DNA from: JAUIJL01 sp965366625
GTDB lineage: Bacteria; Acidobacteriota; Thermoanaerobaculia; Multivoradales; J023
Length of the DNA: 64,000 nt
NCBI GenBank assembly: GCA_965366625.1
Contig: CBDUGP010000005.1
Span: 144,299-208,298, forward strand
Reading direction: 5' to 3'
Position 1 is the stretch's first letter. Each line of letters begins with the position of its first letter. Below, piece after piece: positions 1-8,512 of the stretch. Position numbers and translations under genes: made by a program. The notes under the pieces are model-generated. The model had not been told where the DNA came from, made no database searches, and saw only the letters and a program-made list of their open reading frames with translations.

Positions 1-1
1 G

Positions 2-1126
2 AAAGGTTGCCCCCAGAACCCCAGCTACCATGCCGAAGGGGATGTTTGGGTCCACACGCGCATGGTTTGTGAGTCGATGGTGAAGCTCGACGCGTGGCGC
101 GGTCTGGACGAGGATCTAAGGCAGGATCTTTTCGCGGCGGCGTTACTGCACGATGCCGCCAAACCCGAATGCACCAAAGTGCAAAGCGGGGGGCGGGTGA
201 CCTCACGGGGCCATGCCCGACGTGGAGCTCTCTTGGCCCGTCGCGTGTTGTGGATGGCCGGCGTGCCGGCACTGCGGCGAGAACGCATATGTGCTTTGGT
301 TCGGCACCATATGGTCCCCCTTTATTTGCGCGATAGCGACCACCAAGAGAGACAAGTGCTGACCATAAGCCAGTCCCTGCGATGCGATTTGCTGGGGACA
401 TTGGCTCGTGCGGATGCAGACGGGCGGATCTGTGACGATCCTGCGGATTTAGATCACCGGCATCGCGCCTTCGAAAAGATTTGTTTTGATCTGGGCTGTT
501 ACGATCGAGCTTTCCGATTTCCGTCGCCGGCCAGTCGGTTTCAGTACTTCCATCACTTGATCGAGGATCCACGAGCAGAAACGGCAGCAGGCGGAGCGCA
601 AGTCGTTTTGATGTCCGGTTTGCCGGGTTCCGGCAAAAAGCGTTGGGTGGCGCGCAATCTGCCCGACGAGCCGGTTCTCGATATCGACCGTTTGCGGACA
701 GAGCACGGCATCACTTGGCGGGACAACCAAGGCGCGGTGATCTCCGAGGCCCGGGGTCGAGCGCGCGAGATGCTCTCAGAAGGACGCTCCTTCGTTTGGC
801 TCGACATGAATCTCGGGCGCCAGTTGCGAGACCATTTAATTCGTCTCTTCGCTGAGCACGACGCCGAGGTTCGATTGGTCTACCTCGAGGCTACGCCAGA
901 AGAGGTGCGCTCGGCCCTCGCGGTCGAGGAAACCCGGGAGCAGGATCTGAGCCTATTGCTCGATCATTGGGAAGCCCCTGAGGCTTCCGAGGCCCATCGT
1001 TTAGACCACATCGAAGCCGATCTGGCCCCGGACGAGTTCTTGGGCCCCATGCCGAGCGAACCCTCCGCCGGGGACCTCCGCCGTCCCATGCAACCCGTTG
1101 TGGAACCCGTGTCCGCGATCTCTTGA
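2..1126 (+). CDS. HD domain-polynucleotide kinase fusion (HD-Pnk-like), 5'-truncated
   Basis: The reading frame is open to the window edge and contains the conserved block HAEGDVWVHTRMV before the first ATG at 62, so the gene starts upstream of the window. The N-terminal half is an HD phosphohydrolase domain (ALLHDAAKP, then H/R-rich helices). The C-terminal half is a P-loop kinase with GLPGSGKKRW, a following LDIDRLR aspartate block and VRLVYLEATPEEV. This order and the roughly 375-residue length match the HD-Pnk family, in which the HD domain removes 2',3'-phosphates and the kinase phosphorylates RNA 5'-OH ends during RNA repair. No ligase gene is visible nearby. It converges on the MerR-type gene. 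The family call is from motif order; activity is inferred. Confidence 0.75.
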   Translation, partial: KGCPQNPSYHAEGDVWVHTRMVCESMVKLDAWRGLDEDLRQDLFAAALLHDAAKPECTKVQSGGRVTSRGHARRGALLARRVLWMAGVPALRRERICALVRHHMVPLYLRDSDHQERQVLTISQSLRCDLLGTLARADADGRICDDPADLDHRHRAFEKICFDLGCYDRAFRFPSPASRFQYFHHLIEDPRAETAAGGAQVVLMSGLPGSGKKRWVARNLPDEPVLDIDRLRTEHGITWRDNQGAVISEARGRAREMLSEGRSFVWLDMNLGRQLRDHLIRLFAEHDAEVRLVYLEATPEEVRSALAVEETREQDLSLLLDHWEAPEASEAHRLDHIEADLAPDEFLGPMPSEPSAGDLRRPMQPVVEPVSAIS

Positions 1127-1203
1127 GCCGGAAGGGGCCGTTTAGTTGGCTTCGGAGTTCTTGTTGGCCACCAGCCGGACTTCTTTCCCGACTCTTGCCC
1201 GCC

Positions 1204-3171
1204 TCAGCGGGGTGCTCGCTCCTCGTGCAAGACATCGAGGCACAGCCATAGCCGGTCCGCGAGTTCGTCATTCAGGGGTGGGGGTTGCTCGAGCCATTCC
1301 TGCATCTGGCCCGGCAAATCGTTTGGGGCAGCCTGCTGGGCAGCGGAGAGTTCGTCGAGCAAGGTTGAGCCCTTAGTCCATCCCGGAAGCTGCTGGAGCT
1401 GTTGTTCGAGAGATTTGCAAATCTCATCGTAGCCCGATTCCTGCCTGAGAAGCCGGTCGTCGAAAAGTCGACGGGTTTCTTGGAGAGCCGTGTTGTCGTT
1501 GATCCAGCGAAGGGCTAGGAGTCGAAACAGCAGGTGGTTGTGAATCAGTGCTGTGGGATCACCGTAAGGGTTGGTGGGCGAGCGGCTTTGGGGAAAGAGT
1601 TCGGTGAATCGTTGAAGTAAATCACGGACCTTCCGCGACTGGAGCTGCTGATCAGCAAGACGGGTCAAACTGTAGGACGAACTCCGATCGTAGGAATTCA
1701 GAAGATGGTGTAGGACCTCGTGGGTGAGGGCCGTGGCTTTGATCTGACCGGCATAGAAAAGAGGTTCCTTGCCCTCTCTGATGCTGGGAAGCTCGTTGAG
1801 GCGGTGGATCAAGCGGCGCACAGAGCGCAAAGTGCCGATTTTCAGCCCGCCATTTTCGGTTAGTAGGGAAGGGTCGAGCCCCCAACGCTTCCGAGCTTCG
1901 GCGGACAGAGGCATCTCGCGGCGACCGATAGGTTCGTGGTTAGCGCGGCTCGGATCAAGTGGCCGTGCGCTCGGGTTGCGAGAGGCTGGGCGACGGGCGC
2001 GATGCCGAGTTCGCAGCTGAAGCAAGAGAGTCCTGAGTTCGCCAGGGTTCTGTACCGGGTGGATGGTGGTCATCTCGGTTCCGGCTCGGGTCGGTGAGCT
2101 GGAAGCGTTTTGTAGAGAGAGCCCAAAGTTTGCCATCGTCGAGCCGGCCACCAGCACGGAAATACCTGAGCCCAGCCGGTGACGTAGGGCCTCCAGCTGA
2201 GCATTAGGCTCGATCTCTAGGCGCGACTCTTGCTCTAGATCCCCTGGGGAGTTCGGCAAGTCTAAGATCACGGCTGAGGCCTTGGTGGAAACACAGGCGG
2301 CAGCGATCTCATCGGCCGGTAATTGGGCCCCGAGGTAAATCGCACGCCATCCGTCACCGGCAGCGTGGGCCGCCATCAACAACGCGCCGAGTTCGCGCCG
2401 ATGGCCGACGGGAGTCGCCACAATTACTTTTGGGGCCGTGGAATCTAACGGTGCCCGTCGCATCAGGGTCTGCACGAAGGCGCGAAGTTCGCATTCGGTG
2501 AAGCGGTGGTGCATTTCTCGCAACTGCTTGGTTCTACATCGGTCACCAACGGCTTCGAGCAGGGGCCCCACCCATTCAGTTAAGGCCCTGGAATAACCGA
2601 GTTTTAGCGTTACCTCGTCTAAACGGGCCGTCAGCTCCTCGGAGTTCAGCCGGGTGATCGCGTCGAGGGCTTCCTCAAAGGCCGTGCTCGGGGCCTCGGC
2701 CGATGAAATTTTGGGGTCGTTCTCAGCGTGAGGGCGCTGTGCCGCCTCGTTACCCGAAGGTCCGGCTATGGAGCGAGTGGGTTGGGGGGAGCCGTTTTCA
2801 CCGGCAAGACTCGGGTCGGTTCCGACCCCAGGGTTGTCGGTCGGGGGAAAGGGGCCTTGGGGGGTGAATCTCGGCTGGGACCCAGCGATTTGGGCCCGCC
2901 GATCCTCATCGATCACGGATCGCAGTTGATCATCGGTCAGCTGGGCCAGCTGACCGATCGAACGGGCCGAAGAGCTGGCTTGTCGCAGCAGCAAGAGGCG
3001 CGCGATGTCTTCGTCGGAATAATAACGATGACGGCCGGCGGTCCTTTGCGGTTTGATGGCTTCATAGCGACGCTCCCAAGCCCGGATCAAGTCGGGTTTG
3101 AGCCCGGTTCGCTGGGAAACCACGCGAATCGGGTGGGAGGCGGTGGAGGATGGGGATTTGGGAGTGGTCAC
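1204..3171 (-). CDS. MerR-type regulator with B12-binding-like domain fused to an amylase-associated N-terminal domain
   Basis: GTG start. Residues ~14-60 are a MerR helix-turn-helix (RVVSQRTGLKPDLIRAWERR, then GRHRYYSDEDI). Residues ~170-350 resemble the cobalamin-binding fold of LitR/CarH-type regulators (VIVATPVGHRRELGALLMAA, AIYLGAQLPADEI). The His of the H-x-x-G ligand motif is Arg here (R-E-L-G), so B12 binding is doubtful. From an internal Met at ~420 the rest (MPLSAEARKRWGLDPSLL, AGQIKATALTHEVLHHLL, RRLFDDRLLRQESGYDEI, NDLPGQMQEWLE) resembles the N-terminal domain of large alpha-amylase family proteins and stops where their catalytic part would begin. It lies 48 bp downstream of coaA, probably cotranscribed. 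Whether the fusion is functional or a fossil is unknown. Confidence 0.72.
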   Translation of the reverse strand: MTTPKSPSSTASHPIRVVSQRTGLKPDLIRAWERRYEAIKPQRTAGRHRYYSDEDIARLLLLRQASSSARSIGQLAQLTDDQLRSVIDEDRRAQIAGSQPRFTPQGPFPPTDNPGVGTDPSLAGENGSPQPTRSIAGPSGNEAAQRPHAENDPKISSAEAPSTAFEEALDAITRLNSEELTARLDEVTLKLGYSRALTEWVGPLLEAVGDRCRTKQLREMHHRFTECELRAFVQTLMRRAPLDSTAPKVIVATPVGHRRELGALLMAAHAAGDGWRAIYLGAQLPADEIAAACVSTKASAVILDLPNSPGDLEQESRLEIEPNAQLEALRHRLGSGISVLVAGSTMANFGLSLQNASSSPTRAGTEMTTIHPVQNPGELRTLLLQLRTRHRARRPASRNPSARPLDPSRANHEPIGRREMPLSAEARKRWGLDPSLLTENGGLKIGTLRSVRRLIHRLNELPSIREGKEPLFYAGQIKATALTHEVLHHLLNSYDRSSSYSLTRLADQQLQSRKVRDLLQRFTELFPQSRSPTNPYGDPTALIHNHLLFRLLALRWINDNTALQETRRLFDDRLLRQESGYDEICKSLEQQLQQLPGWTKGSTLLDELSAAQQAAPNDLPGQMQEWLEQPPPLNDELADRLWLCLDVLHEERAPR

Positions 3172-3219
3172 AAGCTCAAAGTGGGAGTCGCCATGGGTCG
3201 TTTGGGCCGAGAACCCGCA

Positions 3220-4161
3220 TCAAAGCCGCCGCAGGAACACTTCTTGAATGCTGTGGTCTGGCCCCTTGCTGAGGATCAAATGGGCTCGCTCACGGGTCGG
3301 CGCTATGTTCTCCTCCAAGTTTGGGCCGTTGATTTCGTCCCAAATCCGACCCGCTGTTTCCACGGCTTGGGGCTCGTCGAGCTCGGCATAGCGGTGGAAA
3401 TAGGAAGACGGATCCGTGAACACGGTTTCTCGCAGACGAAGGAATCGGCGGATGTACCATTCGCGGATTACTTCGGGGTCGGCGTCGACGAAAACGGAAA
3501 AATCAAAGAAGTCGGAAACAAAGAGTCGCGCAGAGCGCCCGAGACTGTGGGTGGCGCTGGTTTGAAGTACGTTCAAGCCTTCGACGATAATGATGTCCGG
3601 CTGGCGGATCACCAGCCGTTGGTCTTCCAGGATGTCATAAGCTTGATGACTATAGACGGGGGCATGGACCTCCGGCAGGCCGGATTTAAGGTCGACCAAG
3701 AATCGCACGAGGGCCGAAACGTCGTAGCTTTCGGGAAATCCCTTGCGGCTCATCAAGTCGCGGGCTTTGAGCTTGCGATTGGGATAGAGAAAACCGTCGG
3801 TGGTGACCAAATCGACTTTGGGATGGCTCGTCCAGCGTGACAACAGAGCTTGGAGGATCCGGGCCGTGGTGCTCTTTCCGACCGCCACGCTTCCGGCCAC
3901 CCCGATGATGTAAGGCACTTTCGACTGGCGATGCCCAAGGAAAGCATCCGTGGCGCGAAATAGATTGTGGGTAGCGGCGACGTAGAGGTTGAGCAGGCGA
4001 GAAAGCGGGAGGTAGATTGCCTCGACCTCGTCGAGGGAGATGCTTTCGTGGATGCCGCGGAGCTGTTCCAGATCGGCCTCCTCGAGCGTCATGGGTGTGG
4101 ACGCGCGCAGATGTCCCCATGATTTTTGGTCGAACCGAAGGTAGGGGGTGAGGTCGGTCAT
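3220..4161 (-). CDS. coaA: Type I pantothenate kinase
   Basis: CoaA phosphorylates pantothenate with ATP, the first committed step of coenzyme A synthesis, in the cytoplasm. The 313-residue length is normal. Diagnostic blocks are present in order: FDQKSWGHLR near the N-terminus, the P-loop GVAGSVAVGKSTTA (~87-100), VDLVTTDGFLYPN, RKGFPESYD, YSHQAYDI, and IIIVEGLNVLQ. The C-terminal part keeps the IREWYIRRFLRLRETVF helix. The start is ATG at 4161. The MerR-like gene follows after 48 bp on the same strand. Nothing is missing; confident assignment. Confidence 0.95.
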   Translation of the reverse strand: MTDLTPYLRFDQKSWGHLRASTPMTLEEADLEQLRGIHESISLDEVEAIYLPLSRLLNLYVAATHNLFRATDAFLGHRQSKVPYIIGVAGSVAVGKSTTARILQALLSRWTSHPKVDLVTTDGFLYPNRKLKARDLMSRKGFPESYDVSALVRFLVDLKSGLPEVHAPVYSHQAYDILEDQRLVIRQPDIIIVEGLNVLQTSATHSLGRSARLFVSDFFDFSVFVDADPEVIREWYIRRFLRLRETVFTDPSSYFHRYAELDEPQAVETAGRIWDEINGPNLEENIAPTRERAHLILSKGPDHSIQEVFLRRL

Positions 4162-4326
4162 CTGGGTATTCCGCGATAGGCCCGTTGGCTCGGCCGGTGT
4201 GAGCCAGTGAGTCTTGCGACATCATCTCTTCATCTGGGCATGATAGTAAAGAACCCGTGAAGGAGAGGAGCACCGAGGCCGGCTCTGGGCCATTTGGAGC
4301 AGGCTGTTCAAATAAGGAAGCGACTC

Positions 4327-5091
4327 GTGAAAGTCATCGCGCTCTACAACTTAAAAGGCGGCGTCGGAAAAACAGCCGGCACGGTCAACTTGGGATACCT
4401 GTCGGCGCTGGCGGGGTTCCGGACCCTGATCTGGGATTTAGATCCCCAAGGGGCCTCGACGTTCTACTTTCGCATCAAACCCAAAGTGTCGGGCGGGCGC
4501 AAAAAGCTGATCAAAGGCAAGGGTGGTAATCCCCTCGACGATCACATTCGGGGCACGGACTTCGAGCTTTTGGACTTGATGCCGGCGGACTTTTCCTACC
4601 GAAAAATGGATCTAGCTTTGGGTGAGGCCAAGAAGGGTGAACTCTGGTTATCTCGGGTTCTCAGGTCGGTGGTCGATGACTACGATGTCGTTTTTCTCGA
4701 TTGCCCGCCCTCGATTTCGACCACTTCCGAAGCGGTCTTTCATGCCGTAGATGCCCTGTTGGTGCCCATGATTCCAACCACTCTCTCGATGCGAACCTTA
4801 GATCAGCTCCAATCTCACTTAGCCAAGCAGGGATTGGGCGAGCTTCCAGTCTGGCCCTTTTTTTCCATGGTGGATCGACGCAAGAAGATGCACCGCGATT
4901 TCATGCTTGATGTTGAACCCGATGGTATCTATTGCGAAGCTGTGATTCCCAACGCCAGCCACGTGGAGCGAATGGGGGTCGAACGGGCGCCGGTAGCTGT
5001 TTTCGCCGGCGGTTCTGTGGCAGCGAAGTCTTATTTGAATCTATGGGGAGAAATCGAGACCCGCTTGGGCATTTCTCCGGGAGGTGCTTGA
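4327..5091 (+). CDS. ParA/MinD-type P-loop ATPase
   Basis: A ParA-like cytoskeletal ATPase of 254 residues. It has the deviant Walker A KGGVGKTAGT at the extreme N-terminus, DLDPQGASTF (switch I), and DVVFLDCPPSIS (Walker B region). The GTG at 4327 is chosen because AAGGAAG lies 6 nt upstream and the protein then begins VKVIALYNLKGG, as in the family; an ATG at 4294 would only add an unconserved tail. There is no adjacent parB or parS-like site, so it is probably an orphan that positions a cellular cargo rather than a chromosome-segregation pair. It is followed closely by the CYTH gene in the same transcript. Confidence 0.85.
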   Translation: MKVIALYNLKGGVGKTAGTVNLGYLSALAGFRTLIWDLDPQGASTFYFRIKPKVSGGRKKLIKGKGGNPLDDHIRGTDFELLDLMPADFSYRKMDLALGEAKKGELWLSRVLRSVVDDYDVVFLDCPPSISTTSEAVFHAVDALLVPMIPTTLSMRTLDQLQSHLAKQGLGELPVWPFFSMVDRRKKMHRDFMLDVEPDGIYCEAVIPNASHVERMGVERAPVAVFAGGSVAAKSYLNLWGEIETRLGISPGGA

Positions 5092-5095
5092 AGCC

Positions 5096-5563
5096 ATGGC
5101 GGAAGAGATCGAGAGAAAATTCTTAGTTCGCAACGACCATTGGCGGGCCTCCGTCCATAAGAGCACCCAGATGCGACAAGGATATTTGTGTACCGATGCG
5201 GATCGAAATGTTCGTGTCCGAACCAAAGGTGAGAAGGCGGTCCTGACGATCAAAGGACGGACCGAGGGACTGCGTCGACTGGAGTTTGAATACGATATTC
5301 CCAGGGAGGATGCGGAGGCTGTGCTCTCGGATCTGTGCCTGCCTTGGGTGATCGAAAAGACCCGCCATCTGGTGGAATACGATGGTTTGTTGTGGGAAAT
5401 CGACGAATTTGCCGGTGTCAACCAGGGGTTGATCGTTGCCGAGGTGGAACTCGAGAGTGAAGAGCAAGCCGTAAGTCTGCCGCAGTGGGTCGGGGAGGAA
5501 GTTTCACACGATCCAAAATATCTAAATGCCAACTTGGTGAGCCGACCGTTCAAGGATTGGTAG
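5096..5563 (+). CDS. CYTH domain protein (inorganic triphosphatase / adenylate cyclase-like)
   Basis: CYTH proteins form a beta-tunnel that hydrolyses triphosphates such as PPPi with divalent metal. The N-terminal E-x-E-x-K signature (EEIERKF) is intact, followed by basic strand residues (RVRTKGEKAVLTIKG), the acidic strand (LEFEYDI) and EIDEF, VAEVELESEE near the end. The length of 155 residues is typical of single-domain bacterial triphosphatases. ATG at 5096 has GGGAGGTG about 9 nt upstream and begins MAEEIERKF, as usual for the family. It starts 4 nt after the ParA-like stop, so the two are cotranscribed, and it is followed by a strong terminator. Confidence 0.88.
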   Translation: MAEEIERKFLVRNDHWRASVHKSTQMRQGYLCTDADRNVRVRTKGEKAVLTIKGRTEGLRRLEFEYDIPREDAEAVLSDLCLPWVIEKTRHLVEYDGLLWEIDEFAGVNQGLIVAEVELESEEQAVSLPQWVGEEVSHDPKYLNANLVSRPFKDW

Positions 5564-5612
5564 CGGCCGATCGAGGCCCTGCAACACCCAGCCAGGGGAT
5601 GGATTTGGGTAA

Positions 5613-5643
5613 CAAAAAAGGCGGGCTTAGCCCGCCTTTTTTG
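5613..5643. terminator. Bidirectional intrinsic terminator
   Basis: A perfect hairpin: C-A6-GGCGGGC, loop TTA, GCCCGCC-T6-G. The A tract on one side and T tract on the other make it a Rho-independent terminator in both directions. It serves the CYTH gene (+) and the S1-domain gene (-), which converge here. Confidence 0.93.
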
Positions 5644-5645
5644 TC

Positions 5646-5737
5646 GACTGCAACGTTCTGCCGACTGCAACGTGTCCGACTGCAACGTCCTGCCGACTGC
5701 AACGTGTCCGACTGCAACGTCCTGCCGACTGCAACCT
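5646..5737. repeat. Tandem array of GACTGCAACGT units, 17/15-bp alternating period
   Basis: Six copies of GACTGCAACGT start at 5646, 5663, 5678, 5695, 5710 and 5727, so the spacing alternates 17, 15, 17, 15, 17 bp. The higher-order unit is 32 bp. The array fills the space between the terminator and the stop codon of the S1-domain gene (5740). There are no spacer sequences of CRISPR type. It is one of many short tandem arrays in the window. Confidence 0.9.
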
Positions 5738-5739
5738 TC

Positions 5740-7515
5740 TTATTGACCGGTCGGGCTGGGTATCTGGTCTTTGAGTTTGGCCAGTGCCGCGGCCATGGCG
5801 TTGAGGCCGCTACCACTACTACTTCCGCTGGTTTTGTCAGCGGGACGACCTTGACTCTTCATGTATTCCTTGTAGTCCTGGATGCTGCCTTCGGCTTTTG
5901 AAGCTTCAGTACCCAAGGAGATCCGCTTCTTGTCGCGGTCGATGGCCAGAACCTTGACCTTCACTTCTTTGCCGACCTGAAACTGGCGCTTCGGATTGCC
6001 CACACCACCGACGACGGAGAAGGGCAACAATCCGGTCAGACCGGGCTCGAGCTCAATGAAGGCTCCAAAGTCCGCCAGTCGTTCAACTTTACCAGTGACC
6101 AGCTCCCCTTCCGGGTAGCGGTCGGAAACGTCTTTCCAAGGATTGCCCTCAGCGACGGGGCGCATGGACAAGGAGAGGCGTCGGCGCTTGCGTTCAACTT
6201 CGTGAACCCAACCGGTGATTTCAGTTCCCTCTGCGAGGGACTCGTCCGACAGGGAAGTGCCGAGTGGCAGGCGACTTTGGTGCACCAAGCCCTCGAGACC
6301 CGGCTCCACCTCCACGAAAAGGCCGAAGTCGGTCTTTCGAACGATCGTGCCTTTGAACTCACCGCTGACGGTGAATCGTTCTTGGACGCCGCTCCACGGA
6401 TCCGGCTCGAGACGTTTCATGGAGAGAGAGATGCGTTTGCCGTTTTTCTCGATCTTGAGCACGGAAACTTTGACCTGCTGGCCAACTTTGAGCACCTCTT
6501 TGGCGTGCTCGACGCGGCGTCGGCTCACCTCGGAAATGTGCACCAAACCTTCAATGCCACCGCCGAGATCGACGAACGCACCGAAATCGGTGATCGAGCT
6601 GACCCGGCCTTCCATTTCGGCGCCGGGTTTCATCTGCTCCCGGACCTTCGCAGCTTGGGCCTGACGTTCCGCTTTCAACGCAGAAGCGCGCGAAAGAACA
6701 ACCCGGCGGCCGTCTTTCTGGACTTCAATCACGTGGAAGGGGAATTCTTTGTCGAGGTACTTCTTGGGGCTGCGAGGGTTGCCGATTTCGATTTGAGAAA
6801 CAGGGCAGAAGGCGGCGATTTTGTCGACCGCGACATGGTAGCCGCCCTTATTCCAGCCGATCACTCTGCCCGTCACGGGAGTCTTGGATTCCTTGGCGGT
6901 GTTGAGCTGAGCCAGCTCCTCACTTTGGAGGGCAGGTCCCGAAGGTTGGTCATTAGCGCCTTCGTCGGATTTAGCTGCCGCAGCTTCAGCAGGTTTGGCT
7001 TTCGCTTTCTTGGCCTTGGGTTTTTTGGCCTTGGGTTTGGCAGCAGGTTTGGACTCTGCATCCTTAGCTTCTGCGGCAGGCTCGGCTGTTTCAGCCTTTG
7101 CCTCCGCGGCAGGTTCGACTGTTTCAGTCTTTGCTTCCGCGGCAGGTTTAGCTTCTTCGGCCTCGGCTTCCGCAGCAGGTTTGGCTTCATCAGCCTTTGC
7201 TTTCGCAGCAGGTTTGGCTGCTTTGGCCTTTGCCTTCGCGGCAGGTTTGGCTTCATCAGCGTCTGCTTTCGCAGCAGGTTTAGCTTCTTCGGCCTTGGCC
7301 CCTGTTGCCGGTTCAGCCTCTTCGGCTTTTACCTCGGCCGCGGGTTCAGCTTGATCTTCCTTGGTTTTGGTTTTGGCTTCTGCCTCGGGGACCGCCTTTA
7401 CGGCGTCCTCGGTGGGCTCAGCCTTACCCTCAATCGGGTTTTCGCTAGCGTCAATTTTTGCCTCGCCGTCGGTAGTGTCGGGGGCTTGCGAAGGTGTCGC
7501 GGTGGGATCGGACAT
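5740..7515 (-). CDS. Multi-S1-domain RNA-binding protein with long Ala/Lys/Glu/Pro-rich N-terminal region
   Basis: A 591-residue protein. Residues ~1-200 are low complexity, made of repeated EAKPAA(E/K)AKA-type pentads and decads. After that come four S1 (OB-fold) repeats: TPVTGRVIGWNKGGYHVAV, then GAEMEGRVSSITDFGAFVDL, GEFKGTIVRKTDFGLFVEV and GELVTGKVERLADFGAFIEL, each ending in a KRISLS/RRLSLS-type block. This resembles ribosomal protein S1/RpsA-like factors that bind mRNA and ribosomes, but the order and tail do not fix it as RpsA itself. ATG at 7515 has GGAGGA 6 nt upstream. The repeat region was built by DNA tandem duplication and gives a long antisense ORF that is not a gene. The C-terminus ends in a Ser/Gly-rich tail. 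Confidence 0.85.
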   Translation of the reverse strand: MSDPTATPSQAPDTTDGEAKIDASENPIEGKAEPTEDAVKAVPEAEAKTKTKEDQAEPAAEVKAEEAEPATGAKAEEAKPAAKADADEAKPAAKAKAKAAKPAAKAKADEAKPAAEAEAEEAKPAAEAKTETVEPAAEAKAETAEPAAEAKDAESKPAAKPKAKKPKAKKAKAKPAEAAAAKSDEGANDQPSGPALQSEELAQLNTAKESKTPVTGRVIGWNKGGYHVAVDKIAAFCPVSQIEIGNPRSPKKYLDKEFPFHVIEVQKDGRRVVLSRASALKAERQAQAAKVREQMKPGAEMEGRVSSITDFGAFVDLGGGIEGLVHISEVSRRRVEHAKEVLKVGQQVKVSVLKIEKNGKRISLSMKRLEPDPWSGVQERFTVSGEFKGTIVRKTDFGLFVEVEPGLEGLVHQSRLPLGTSLSDESLAEGTEITGWVHEVERKRRRLSLSMRPVAEGNPWKDVSDRYPEGELVTGKVERLADFGAFIELEPGLTGLLPFSVVGGVGNPKRQFQVGKEVKVKVLAIDRDKKRISLGTEASKAEGSIQDYKEYMKSQGRPADKTSGSSSGSGLNAMAAALAKLKDQIPSPTGQ

Positions 7516-7932
7516 GACCGTCCTCCGGAAACGTCTTGAAATTTTAGGTTCTTGGAGCTGGAGACATGATGATCCGAAAGAAACCATCCGGAGCCAGCAG
7601 TCCGGGAGCTAATGGGAAAGTTTTCCTAATCTGGACCGACCGACGGGTGGGCGGTGTTGAGCACGAGGTTGGAAGCCTTGTGCGGCACGGCTCAGCGGGA
7701 TGTGGCCAGGGACGCGAAGCCGCCTAGGAACTTCAAAGTATACCCGAACATCTGCAGTTCGACAAATGAGAATGACCCGAGACGGGGATTGGGAGGGCAA
7801 ATTTATTTGCCCAGGGTGTAACAAAACGCGGACGGCGTCCGTTGTTGCATACGAAGACAACGTTGACCCAGGGTAAACACCCGGCCCCAAGCGCGCCCAG
7901 GCCTATACAGCTCGAAAGCTCGGAGAACGACC
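7516..7932. other. Divergent intergenic region with two inverted repeats
   Basis: 417 bp between the divergent S1-domain and 7933 genes, with no convincing ORF. It contains the inverted repeat GGCAAATTTATTTGCC at 7796-7811 and CGGACGGCGTCCG at 7829-7841. Both lie about 90-140 bp upstream of the exported-protein gene and could be operator sites; no family match is recognised. Confidence 0.5.
7818..7846 (+). promoter_or_regulatory. Candidate ECF-type promoter TGTAAC-N16-CGTTGTT
   Basis: TGTAAC at 7818-7823, 16 nt, then CGTTGTT. An AAC-containing -35 and a CGT-type -10 are common for extracytoplasmic-function sigma factors. It sits about 90 bp before the start at 7933, and the window encodes an ECF sigma at 43743. 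The match is by eye only and the partner sigma is not known. Confidence 0.3.
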
Positions 7933-8499
7933 ATGAAAAACAAGCTGATTCTTACATTTACCGTCCTGATTTCAATGATGCTGTCCACCGCCTCCTTTGC
8001 TGGTGATCAGTGGTTGCACGTGAAAATCGAGGGCGATGGCGACGAGCGGGTGACGGTGAATCTGCCCCTCTCGCTGATGGAAGCCGCATTGAACATGATT
8101 CCTGAAGACGTCAACGCTGAGGTCAACAGCGAAATCCAGGTGGCGATCGATGACGTCGACATGGATTGGCAAGACCTCAGGACTTTCTGGCAGTCGTTGA
8201 AGGACTCACCGGAAGCAACTTTCGCCACGGTCGAAACCAAAGACGAGAAGATCGCGGTGAGAAAAGAGGGTGAGTTTCTCCTAGTCAAAACCACCGAGGT
8301 CAGAAATGGCGGCGCGGAGATCGACGTTCAGCTGCCCATGGCGGTGGTCGACGGCCTCTTTTCCGGCCCTGAAGGTACTTTGAATTTCTCAGCCGCTATT
8401 CAAGCGTTGGCGGACCACGGTGGCGGCCATCTGGTGTCGATTCGTGACGGCAATGAGCACGTCAGGGTTTGGATCGACGACCACAACGAAGCCGACTGA
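7933..8499 (+). CDS. Exported hypothetical protein
   Basis: 188 residues with a clear Sec signal peptide (MKNKLILTFTVLISMMLSTASFA, probable cleavage after ASFA). The mature part is acidic and Asp-rich, with two segments of the pattern VNLPLSLMEAAL and VQLPMAVVDGLF, and ends in RVWIDDHNEAD. No catalytic motif is seen. The next gene, 13 bp downstream, has similar segments (WIPVPALLFDLA, VRVSIPARLL), so the two probably arose by duplication and work together in the envelope. No known family is recognised with certainty. ATG start. Confidence 0.75.
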   Translation: MKNKLILTFTVLISMMLSTASFAGDQWLHVKIEGDGDERVTVNLPLSLMEAALNMIPEDVNAEVNSEIQVAIDDVDMDWQDLRTFWQSLKDSPEATFATVETKDEKIAVRKEGEFLLVKTTEVRNGGAEIDVQLPMAVVDGLFSGPEGTLNFSAAIQALADHGGGHLVSIRDGNEHVRVWIDDHNEAD

Positions 8500-8512
8500 G
8501 CAGGAGCAGATC

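Noticed and set aside
2728..3840. Plus-strand ORF of 370 codons across the MerR and coaA genes
   Set aside because: It spans two well-supported minus-strand genes and has no motif.
4327..5091. Chromosome or plasmid partition locus
   Set aside because: ParA-like ATPase stands alone: no ParB gene and no parS-like repeats.
5646..5737. Possible CRISPR array
   Set aside because: Repeat cores are only 11 bp with 4-6 bp gaps, no unique spacers and no cas genes.
6202..7539. Long plus-strand ORF of 445 codons opposite the S1-domain gene
   Set aside because: It is antisense to an Ala/Lys-rich repeat and conserved S1 domains, is Phe/Gly/Leu-rich low complexity, and has no ribosome site or motif.
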